DNA of 64,000 bases, from NCBI RefSeq assembly GCF_020567705.1, contig NZ_JAJDJU010000008.1:62001-126000 (forward strand), given 5' to 3'. The position numbers were made by a program, and so were the translations under genes. Position 1 is the first letter of the stretch, and the number at the start of each line of letters is the position of its first letter. The notes beneath the pieces are model-generated. The model saw nothing but the letters and a program-made list of their open reading frames with translations. It had not been told where the DNA came from and made no database searches. The stretch comes from Acidocella sp. KAb 2-4. GTDB lineage: Bacteria > Pseudomonadota > Alphaproteobacteria > Acetobacterales > Acetobacteraceae. Shown one piece after another: positions 7,699 to 14,730 of this stretch.

Positions 7699-9050
7699 TG
7701 GCCGAGGATCATGGCAGCAGCCTGTTCGGCGAGGTGCGGCGCATGGCGCGCACCTCGGGCGCGGTGGGGGGCATTGCCGCGCGCATCGCGGGCGAGAAGG
7801 TCTTTGGCATCAAGACCGACCAGGCCCGCCATGCCGAGGATCTGAAAGCCCTGCTCGGCAATCTCAAGGGGCCGATGATGAAGGTTGCGCAATTCCTGTC
7901 CACGGTGCCGGATGCGCTGCCGCCCGAATACGCCGCGCAGCTGGCCGAGCTTCAGGCCAACGCGCCGCCAATGGGCTGGGCCTTCGTGCGCCGGCGCATG
8001 GCCAGCGAGTTGGGGGCGGATTGGGAGAAGAAGTTCAAGAGCTTCAGCCACGAGGCCCTGGCTGCGGCCAGCCTGGGGCAGGTGCACCGCGCCGAGCTGC
8101 CCGATGGGCGCGAAGTGGCGGTGAAGCTGCAATACCCCGACATGCCGACGGTAGTGGAAGCCGATCTGCGCCAGGTGAAGCTGGCCATGGCGCTGTATAA
8201 GCGCATGGATAACGCAATCATCCAGGACGAGATCTATGTCGAGCTGTGCGAGCGCCTGCGCGAGGAGCTGGACTACACGCGCGAGGCCGCGCAGATGCGC
8301 CTCTATGGCATCATGCTCAAGGACGTGCCGGATGTGAACGTGCCAGTGCCGGTGGAGGGCTACTCGACCAAGCGCCTGCTCACCATGAGCTGGCTGCGCG
8401 GCCAGGGCTTCAAGAGCTGGATGGCGCAGAACCCGACCCAGGAACAGCGCAACGCGCTCGCCACCGCGCTGTTCCGCGCCTGGTACATTCCGTTCTACCG
8501 CTACGGCATCATCCATGGCGATCCGCATCTGGGCAATTACCAGGTGAACGAGGCGGGCGGGTTGAACCTGCTCGATTACGGCTCGATCCGCGTGTTCGAC
8601 GCCAAATTCGTGGCCGGGGTGCTGGAGCTCTATGCCGCCGTGCGCGACAAGGACAACGCCCGCGCCAAGCGCGCCTACGACATCTGGGGCTTCCGCGGCA
8701 TTACCGACGAGCAGATCGAAGTGCTGAACGACTGGGCGAATTTCCTCTACGGCCCGCTCATCGACGACCGCGTGCGCCCGATCCAGGAAGGCGGCGGCAC
8801 CGATTTCGGGCGCGAGGTGGCGCAGCGCGTGCATGCCGGGCTGCAGCGCACCGGCGGCGTGCGCCCGCCGCGTGAATTCGTGCTCATGGACCGTTCGGCG
8901 ATTGGCCTCGGCGCCGTGTTCCTGCGCCTGGGCGCGGAGCTGAACTGGGCACGGCTATTCGAGGAGACGATCGGCGGGTTCGACGAGGCCGCCCTGGCCG
9001 CGCGCCAGCAGCAGGCCCTGCTTGCCGCGGGCGTGCCGCAGGCTAAATAG
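7698..9050 (+). CDS. ABC1/UbiB-family atypical kinase
   Basis: A 450-residue ABC1 (ADCK/UbiB-like) protein. Members are atypical kinases or ATPases tied to ubiquinone synthesis and lipid handling. The alanine-rich nucleotide loop 'AAASLGQVHRAELP', the lysine in 'VAVKLQYP', the 'EELDYTREA' motif, the catalytic 'HGDPHLGN' and the metal-binding 'LLDYGS' are all present. The family KxGQ motif reads KVAQ (residues 62-65). Unlike E. coli UbiB there is no C-terminal pair of membrane helices, so it is likely soluble and resembles the ADCK1/COQ8-like group common in alphaproteobacteria. It overlaps the pepF stop. Specific substrate unknown. Confidence 0.88.
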   Translation: MAEDHGSSLFGEVRRMARTSGAVGGIAARIAGEKVFGIKTDQARHAEDLKALLGNLKGPMMKVAQFLSTVPDALPPEYAAQLAELQANAPPMGWAFVRRRMASELGADWEKKFKSFSHEALAAASLGQVHRAELPDGREVAVKLQYPDMPTVVEADLRQVKLAMALYKRMDNAIIQDEIYVELCERLREELDYTREAAQMRLYGIMLKDVPDVNVPVPVEGYSTKRLLTMSWLRGQGFKSWMAQNPTQEQRNALATALFRAWYIPFYRYGIIHGDPHLGNYQVNEAGGLNLLDYGSIRVFDAKFVAGVLELYAAVRDKDNARAKRAYDIWGFRGITDEQIEVLNDWANFLYGPLIDDRVRPIQEGGGTDFGREVAQRVHAGLQRTGGVRPPREFVLMDRSAIGLGAVFLRLGAELNWARLFEETIGGFDEAALAARQQQALLAAGVPQAK

Positions 9051-9078
9051 GCGCGGGGCGACACAGGGAGGATAAATC

Positions 9079-9780
9079 ATGGCCATTCTGAAGCGGGGCT
9101 TCTTGCGCGAGGGGCTGATCGCGCGCGCCTATCGCAAGGTGCTGCACTCGATCTACGTCAACGACCTCTGGCTGGATCTGCGCCTGCACGCCAAGAAAGA
9201 GGCGGTGGAGTACATCATCGCCAGTATGCCCGAGGCGATGGTGCTCGCCGACCGTGACGCCTTGATGAAATTCGCACTCGCCCAGGCGCCTAAAGAGGGG
9301 CTCGTGCTGGAATTCGGCGTCGCCAAGGGCGCGTCGCTGCGTCATCTCGCCGGGCTGACCACCCGCCAAGTGCATGGGTTCGACAGTTTCGGCGGCCTGC
9401 CCGAGGCATGGAGCGGCACACGCGAACAGGCTGGCGCCTTCACGCAGCGCGGCCGGCTACCCAAAGTGCCGGGTAATGTCACGCTGCATCCCGGCTGGTT
9501 CGACACCACGCTGCCCGCCTTCACCGCCGCCACCCCCGGCCTGGCGGCGTTCATTCATGTCGATTGTGATATCTATTCGAGTACAGTCACAATCCTTACC
9601 ATCCTGCGCGAGCGGATTGTCCCGGGTACGGTCATCCTGTTCGACGAATACTTCAATTATCCGGGCTGGCGGGCGCATGAGTACAAGGCGTTTCAGGAGT
9701 TCATCGCCAGCACGGGGTTGAGCTATCAATATATAGGTGTCTCGGCCGAAAAGGGTCATGTTGCTGTCCTAATAACCTGA
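9079..9780 (+). CDS. TylF/MycF-like SAM-dependent methyltransferase
   Basis: A 233-residue class I methyltransferase of the TylF (macrocin O-methyltransferase-like) family. Visible motifs are the SAM-binding 'VLEFGVAKGASLRHLAG', 'VHGFDSFGGLPEAW', the metal-site region 'IHVDCDIYSSTV' and 'VILFDEYFNYPGW' with acidic metal ligands. Related proteins methylate hydroxyls of sugars or small molecules, often on surface polysaccharides, but nothing nearby points to a substrate. GGAGG lies upstream of the ATG, 28 bases after the kinase gene, so it may be the third gene of that operon. The 3' end is followed by an AT-rich spacer. Confidence 0.85.
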   Translation: MAILKRGFLREGLIARAYRKVLHSIYVNDLWLDLRLHAKKEAVEYIIASMPEAMVLADRDALMKFALAQAPKEGLVLEFGVAKGASLRHLAGLTTRQVHGFDSFGGLPEAWSGTREQAGAFTQRGRLPKVPGNVTLHPGWFDTTLPAFTAATPGLAAFIHVDCDIYSSTVTILTILRERIVPGTVILFDEYFNYPGWRAHEYKAFQEFIASTGLSYQYIGVSAEKGHVAVLIT

Positions 9781-9991
9781 GTCCGTCCGCATCTATCCCG
9801 AAATTGCATTAAATTTTCGATTTTATAAAAAAAATAGAGTAAAAAAATTGACCATTGCGCTTGCGGGGTTTCGCGGTTTTTGCTGAATGCTGCGGTGCGG
9901 GCGGTATGTCCGGGGGCTCGGGAAAGTCTTGAATAATTGTCCGGCCTCGCTCATGCTCGCGCTTAACGGGATATAACTAAGGGATCGGTAG

Positions 9992-11128
9992 ATGCGTCTC
10001 GCGGTATTGAAGGAACGTCGGCCGGGCGAAGCTCGCGTCGCGGCAACGCCTGACACGGTTAAGAAGCTCATCGCCCTGGGCCTCACGGTGGCCGTGGAGG
10101 CTGGCGCGGGCGTGAGTGCGGCGATTCTGGATGAGGAGTTCGCGGCCGCGGGCGCCGAGATCGTGGCCGATGCCGCGGCGGCGCTGGCCGGAGCGGGCAT
10201 TCTCTTCGCCGTGAACGCGCCCGAGGATTCGGTGCGCGCGCTCATTGCGCCCGGCACACTGCTGGTCGCCACGCTCGGCGCGGCGTCGGACGCGACGCTC
10301 GCCCCGGCCCTGGCCGCCGCCAAGATCGACGCCGTGGGCCTGGAATTGCTGCCGCGCATCACCCGCGCGCAGAGCATGGACGTGCTTTCCTCCCAGGCGA
10401 ATCTCGCCGGTTACCGCGCCGTGGTCGAGGCCGCCAACGCCTTCCCGCGCGGCTTCCCGCTGATGATGACCGCCGCTGGCACCGTGCCGCCCGCGCGCGT
10501 GTTCGTGGTCGGCGCTGGCGTGGCCGGCTTGCAGGCCATCGCCACCGCCCGCCGCCTCGGCGGCATTGTTTCCGCCACCGATGTCCGCCCCGCCGCCAAG
10601 GAGGAGATCAAATCCCTCGGCGCCGCGTATGTGGGCGTCGATGACGAGGAATCCGCGAAGCAGACCGGCCCCTATGCCGGGCAAATGTCCGAGGAGTTCC
10701 GCAAGAAGCAGGCGGAACTGATGACAGCCACCGTCGCCAAGAACGACATCGTGATCTGCACCGCGCTGGTGCAGGGCCGCAAGGCGCCGGTCATTGTCAC
10801 CTCCGAGATGGTGGCGGCGATGAAGCCCGGCTCGATCATCATCGACCTCGCGGCGGAGGCGGGCGGTAATTGCGCCGAGACCGTACCGGGCGAGGTGATC
10901 ACCACCGCCAATGGCGTGACCATTCTTGGCCACCGCAACTGGCCGGCCCGCATCGCGGTGGCGGCGAGCGCACTCTACGCCCGCAACCTACTCACCTTCC
11001 TCACCACCTTCTGGGACAAGGACGCGCAGGCGCCGAACCTGAAGCCCGAGGATGACCTGATCAAGGGCGCGCTGCTCACCCGGGGCGGCGAGATCGTCCA
11101 CCCGAATTTCAAGCCCGCCGCGTCGTAA
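9992..11128 (+). CDS. pntAA: NAD(P) transhydrogenase subunit alpha, domain I
   Basis: The 378-residue NAD(H)-binding subunit of the proton-translocating nicotinamide nucleotide transhydrogenase, which couples hydride transfer between NADH and NADP+ to proton entry. It starts with the family's 'MRLAVLKERRPGEARVAATP', contains the mobile loop 'DVLSSQANLAGYRAV' and the Rossmann motif 'VFVVGAGVAGLQAIATA'. As in many alphaproteobacteria the alpha subunit is split, and this part lacks membrane helices. It begins a three-gene operon after a 211-base AT-rich spacer; the ATG has AAGGGA upstream, and the TATAAC at 9972-9977 seems too close to be its promoter. Confidence 0.96.
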   Translation: MRLAVLKERRPGEARVAATPDTVKKLIALGLTVAVEAGAGVSAAILDEEFAAAGAEIVADAAAALAGAGILFAVNAPEDSVRALIAPGTLLVATLGAASDATLAPALAAAKIDAVGLELLPRITRAQSMDVLSSQANLAGYRAVVEAANAFPRGFPLMMTAAGTVPPARVFVVGAGVAGLQAIATARRLGGIVSATDVRPAAKEEIKSLGAAYVGVDDEESAKQTGPYAGQMSEEFRKKQAELMTATVAKNDIVICTALVQGRKAPVIVTSEMVAAMKPGSIIIDLAAEAGGNCAETVPGEVITTANGVTILGHRNWPARIAVAASALYARNLLTFLTTFWDKDAQAPNLKPEDDLIKGALLTRGGEIVHPNFKPAAS

Positions 11129-11143
11129 CGGAGGAAGCGAAAC

Positions 11144-11533
11144 ATGACACCCGCAGATTTGGCCGCCCAGGCGGCTGACCTCGCCCACCAGGCTTCCGTG
11201 CTGGCGCAAAACGCCGCCGGGGTGGCCGCCATCGCCGCGCAGAACGCGCCGCCCGCCGCCCCCTTCGTGTATCTGTTCAGCATCTTCGTGCTGGCCATCT
11301 TCGTCGGCTATTATGTGGTGTGGAGCGTCACCCCGGCGCTGCATTCGCCGCTGATGGCCGTGACCAACGCCATCTCCTCGGTGATCATCGTCGGCGCCAT
11401 GCTGGCTACCGGCCTGCAGGGCAGCTTTGTCGCGCATCTGTTCGGCTTCCTCGCCGTCGTGCTGGTCAGCGTCAACATCTTTGGCGGCTTCGCGGTGACC
11501 AACCGCATGCTCGCCATGTTCAAGAAGAAGTAA
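11144..11533 (+). CDS. pntAB: NAD(P) transhydrogenase subunit alpha, membrane part
   Basis: A 129-residue membrane subunit (domain IIa) of the transhydrogenase. An Ala-rich soluble N-terminus of about 40 residues is followed by hydrophobic helices, including '[18 protein letters not shown]', and a basic end 'RMLAMFKKK', the standard PntAB pattern. It forms the proton channel together with the membrane part of PntB. The gene lies 15 bases after pntAA behind a GGAGGAAGCG site, and 12 bases before pntB. Confidence 0.94.
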   Translation: MTPADLAAQAADLAHQASVLAQNAAGVAAIAAQNAPPAAPFVYLFSIFVLAIFVGYYVVWSVTPALHSPLMAVTNAISSVIIVGAMLATGLQGSFVAHLFGFLAVVLVSVNIFGGFAVTNRMLAMFKKK

Positions 11534-11545
11534 GGCACCGCCCCG

Positions 11546-12952
11546 ATGAACCAGTCTCTTACCTCCTTCGCGTATCTGATCGCGGCGGTCCTGTTCATCC
11601 TGGCGCTGCGTGGGTTGTCGCACCCCACCACGTCGCGCCGCGGCAACCAGGCGGGCATCATCGGTATGCTCATCGCGGTTGGCGCCACCTTCCTGCATGG
11701 CGGCATGTCCTTCAGCTGGGCGCTCGTCATCCTGCTCGGCATCGCCATTGGTGGGTCGATCGGCCTGGTCGTGGCGCAGAAGATTAAGATGACGGCGCTG
11801 CCGCAGCTGGTCGCGGCTTTCCACTCGCTGGTCGGTCTGGCCGCCGTGTTCGTCGCCGCCTCGGCGCTCAATGCGCCGCAGAGCTTCGGCATTGGTACCC
11901 TGCACCATATCCATGTGGAGAGCCTGATCGAGATGTCGCTCGGTTTGGCGATCGGCGCGATCACCTTCACCGGCTCGCTCATCGCCTTCGCCAAGTTGCA
12001 GGCGTTGCTCAAGGGCACGCCCGTCACCTTCTCGGGCCAGCATCAGCTGAACGCCGCCATCGGCGTGCTCATCGTGGTGCTGATCATCGCCTTTGTGTCC
12101 TCGGGCGGCAGCTTCGTGCTGTTCTCGCTGATCGCCGCGCTGGCGCTGGCGCTGGGCGTGCTGCTCATCATCCCCATCGGCGGCGCGGACATGCCGGTGG
12201 TGGTCTCGATGCTGAACTCCTACTCCGGCTGGGCCGCCTCCGGTATCGGCTTCACCATCGGCAATCTGGCGCTGATCGTCACCGGCGCGCTGGTTGGCTC
12301 CTCGGGTGCGATCCTGTCCTACATCATGTGTAAGGGTATGAACCGCTCGATCATCAACGTCATCGCCGGCGGCTTTGGCAACTCGACCGATGCCGGCCCG
12401 GCTGGTGTTAGCACCGAGGGCAAGGCGGTGAAGATCGGCTCCGCCGACGACGCGGCCTTCATCATGAAGAACGCCTCGAAGGTGATCGTGGTGCCCGGCT
12501 ATGGCATGGCGGTGGCCCAGGCCCAGCACGCGCTGCGCGAAATGGCGGACATCCTGAAGGAAGACGGCGTGGAAGTGAAATACGCCATTCATCCGGTGGC
12601 GGGCCGTATGCCTGGGCACATGAACGTGCTGCTGGCCGAGGCGAACGTGCCGTATGACGAGGTGTTCGAACTGGAGCAGATCAACAACGAGTTCGCCACC
12701 GCGGACGTGGTGTATGTGATCGGCGCCAACGACGTGACCAACCCCGCCGCCAAGACCAACCCGGCCAGCCCGATCTTCGGCATGCCGATCCTGGAGGTCG
12801 ACAAGGCCAAGACCGTGCTGTTCGTGAAGCGCTCGATGGCTTCTGGCTACGCGGGTGTGGAGAACGAGCTGTTCTTCCGTGACAACACGATGATGCTGTT
12901 CGGCGACGCCAAGAAGATGACGGAAGAGATCGTCATGGCGCTGGACGACTAA
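11546..12952 (+). CDS. pntB: NAD(P) transhydrogenase subunit beta
   Basis: A 468-residue beta subunit with about nine N-terminal membrane helices (domain IIb) followed by the soluble NADP(H)-binding domain III. The NADP site is shown by 'VIVVPGYGMAVAQAQHALRE', 'YAIHPVAGRMPGHMNVLLAE' and 'VYVIGANDVTNPAAK'. Length matches the family (about 460-480). It is the last gene of pntAA-pntAB-pntB and is followed after 6 bases by a strong intrinsic terminator, so the operon is self-contained. Confidence 0.97.
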   Translation: MNQSLTSFAYLIAAVLFILALRGLSHPTTSRRGNQAGIIGMLIAVGATFLHGGMSFSWALVILLGIAIGGSIGLVVAQKIKMTALPQLVAAFHSLVGLAAVFVAASALNAPQSFGIGTLHHIHVESLIEMSLGLAIGAITFTGSLIAFAKLQALLKGTPVTFSGQHQLNAAIGVLIVVLIIAFVSSGGSFVLFSLIAALALALGVLLIIPIGGADMPVVVSMLNSYSGWAASGIGFTIGNLALIVTGALVGSSGAILSYIMCKGMNRSIINVIAGGFGNSTDAGPAGVSTEGKAVKIGSADDAAFIMKNASKVIVVPGYGMAVAQAQHALREMADILKEDGVEVKYAIHPVAGRMPGHMNVLLAEANVPYDEVFELEQINNEFATADVVYVIGANDVTNPAAKTNPASPIFGMPILEVDKAKTVLFVKRSMASGYAGVENELFFRDNTMMLFGDAKKMTEEIVMALDD

Positions 12953-12958
12953 ACGCGA

Positions 12959-12987
12959 AAGGCCGGGGCAAAACCCCGGCCTTTTTT
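12959..12987 (+). terminator. Intrinsic terminator of the pnt operon
   Basis: A perfect 10-bp stem AAGGCCGGGG/CCCCGGCCTT (12959-12968 with 12974-12983) around a CAAAA loop is followed by a run of T to 12987. It lies directly after the pntB stop and only 12 bases before the FRG gene start, so that gene needs its own promoter or readthrough. Confidence 0.93.
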
Positions 12988-12999
12988 ATTGAGGAAATT

Positions 13000-13803
13000 A
13001 TGAAAGAAGAACGTGTATCTAATTGGCAAGAGCTTTTGCGCAAATTGCGATTATATCGGGATGAAGTGCAAGCCAATGTGTTGTTTCGGGGACAGGCGGA
13101 TGCCTCTTGGTCTCTCAGTACAACGCTCGAACGATACGATGAGAAGCGGGCGTGGTTTCTTGATCATTATTTCATGCAGGCGGAGGCTGTCAGGGTTGAA
13201 ATAGAAACGCTCACGGAGAAGAAATTTGAGATACACCCAGATAAAATCGCAGAGAAATTCTTCAACTTCAATTTAATGCTTACTTTTTCAGAGGCTGGCG
13301 TTCCAGGTCTGCCGTATTTTAGTTATTTGCGGCAGCATGGTTTTCCGTCGCCATTTCTGGATTGGAGCCGGTCAATGTATGTTGCTGCGTTCTTTGCCTT
13401 TCATGGGGCATCCCAAGGAGCAAAAGAAGTGAGTATTTTTGCATTGAACGCGAAACTGAGTGCCACGAGAAGCAAAGCATGGCCAAATATTGTACGTTTT
13501 GGGGACCGTAACGGCGGTCATAGGCGTCATTTCATGCAACAAGGCGAGTACACATTATGCTTGCAATGGGAGCGAGCGGAAGCAATGTGGAAAATTGTAC
13601 CCCATGAAGCTGCACTAAAGAGCGGAATACCTGACAGTGAGAGCTTTTATGAAATTGTGAAGTTTATCATTCCAATTTCAGAAAAGGGGGCAGCGTTGAG
13701 GGAGCTCGATGAACAAAACATTAATGCTTATACGCTTTTTGGCAGCGAAGAGGGACTGATCAACACAATGGCTTTTAGAAAACTTGGACGAAATGGCGCT
13801 TGA
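13000..13803 (+). CDS. FRG-domain protein (accessory gene)
   Basis: A 267-residue protein with the FRG domain. The naming motif 'LFRGQADASWSL' is near residue 27, and the second conserved block 'LRQHGFPSPFLDWSRSMYVA' (around residue 110-130) contains the typical histidine and the LDW core. The gene is visibly richer in A and T than everything around it and uses AT-ending codons, a sign of recent transfer. GAGGAA stands only 3 bases before the ATG at 13000, so the GTG at 13015 is a possible alternative start. It sits alone between the pnt terminator and prmA, with no partner gene. FRG proteins are often found with mobile or defence genes, but their biochemical role is unsettled, and no function is claimed here. 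Confidence 0.8.
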   Translation: MKEERVSNWQELLRKLRLYRDEVQANVLFRGQADASWSLSTTLERYDEKRAWFLDHYFMQAEAVRVEIETLTEKKFEIHPDKIAEKFFNFNLMLTFSEAGVPGLPYFSYLRQHGFPSPFLDWSRSMYVAAFFAFHGASQGAKEVSIFALNAKLSATRSKAWPNIVRFGDRNGGHRRHFMQQGEYTLCLQWERAEAMWKIVPHEAALKSGIPDSESFYEIVKFIIPISEKGAALRELDEQNINAYTLFGSEEGLINTMAFRKLGRNGA

Positions 13804-13829
13804 GCAGGAGCTCAGTCTTTCCGTTATTT

Positions 13830-13865
13830 TGAAAAAGCGCACCGAAAATGGTTACGGCTTTTTCA
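13830..13865. terminator. Inverted repeat between the FRG gene and prmA
   Basis: TGAAAAAGC (13830-13838) and GCTTTTTCA (13857-13865) are perfect complements. The right arm lies in the last codons of prmA, across its stop at 13852. A-rich and T-rich arms could serve as a weak bidirectional terminator for these two convergent genes. Confidence 0.45.
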
Positions 13866-14730
13866 GTGTCAGGATCGACCACGCGCCGTCGATGATGCGG
13901 TGCTCCAGCACCAGCCCGGCGCGGCGATGCGCTGAGAGTACCCAGTTCGCCTGGGTGTTGAGCAGCCCCGCCAAAATCGCGCGGCCATTGGGCGCGAGAT
14001 GCGCGGCCAGCTCATGCGCCATGGCGCAAAGCGGCCGGGCCAGGATGTTGGCGAACACCAGATCATAGGGCGCCTGACGGGTGATCTGCTTGTCCACCCA
14101 GCCATCGGCGCGGATCGCGCGCACCTGCGCCGCCACGCCGTTCAGCTTGGCGTTGGCGTTGGCCACCCGCGCGGCGCGGAAATCGATGTCGCTGGCCAGC
14201 ACCTGCCGTCCCATCAGCTTGGCCGCGGCGATGGCGAGAATCCCCGAGCCGGTGCCGAGGTCCAAAATTCGCCGCGGATGATGGAACTTGGCCAGACGCT
14301 CCAGCGCCAGCAGGCAGCCGCGGGTGGAGTTGTGCTCGCCCGTGCCGAAGGCGAGGCCGGCATCGAGCGTGAGGGTGATGCGGCCGGGCGAGGGCAGGGC
14401 GGTGATATGCGTGCCGCGCACCACGAAGCGGTTGCCGATCAACTGCTCGGGAAACGCCATCTGCGTGCGCGCCAGCCAGCCGGCCACGGGCACCAGGGTG
14501 CGGCTCACCTCCGGCTCCAGCCCCGAGACGATGCGCGCCACCAGCAGCGCCGAGGCCAGATCCTCCTCGTACTCGCCGCGCTCCTTCACGCCCTGGATGT
14601 CCCACAGATCGGCGTCCTCGTCGTGATAAAACGACACCGCGCGGCAAACGCTGGAGAGCGCCGCCTCAAACGGTTCCAGCGCCTCGGGCGGCACGCGGAT
14701 GGTGATGCAGTCCAGCAATTCAGGTGTCAT
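13852..14730 (-). CDS. prmA: Ribosomal protein L11 methyltransferase
   Basis: A 292-residue PrmA, which trimethylates ribosomal protein L11 using SAM. The N-terminal L11-binding domain is followed by a class I methyltransferase fold with 'LDAGLAFGTGEHNSTRGCL', 'ILDLGTGSGILAIAAAKL' and 'LVFANILARPLC' (the NILA motif). The ATG at 14730 gives MTPELLDCITIRVP; a longer open frame upstream lies inside uvrD and is rejected. The start overlaps the uvrD stop by 11 bases and sits inside a 12-bp tandem repeat whose AAGAGGAA units can serve as ribosome-binding sites. It is last in a left-reading metF-uvrD-prmA operon. Confidence 0.93.
   Translation of the reverse strand: MTPELLDCITIRVPPEALEPFEAALSSVCRAVSFYHDEDADLWDIQGVKERGEYEEDLASALLVARIVSGLEPEVSRTLVPVAGWLARTQMAFPEQLIGNRFVVRGTHITALPSPGRITLTLDAGLAFGTGEHNSTRGCLLALERLAKFHHPRRILDLGTGSGILAIAAAKLMGRQVLASDIDFRAARVANANAKLNGVAAQVRAIRADGWVDKQITRQAPYDLVFANILARPLCAMAHELAAHLAPNGRAILAGLLNTQANWVLSAHRRAGLVLEHRIIDGAWSILTLKKP

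Noticed and set aside
12988-13851. Complete toxin-antitoxin or multigene defence system around the FRG gene
   Set aside because: The flanks are pntB with its terminator and prmA. There is no second small gene, so at most a single-gene function can be argued.
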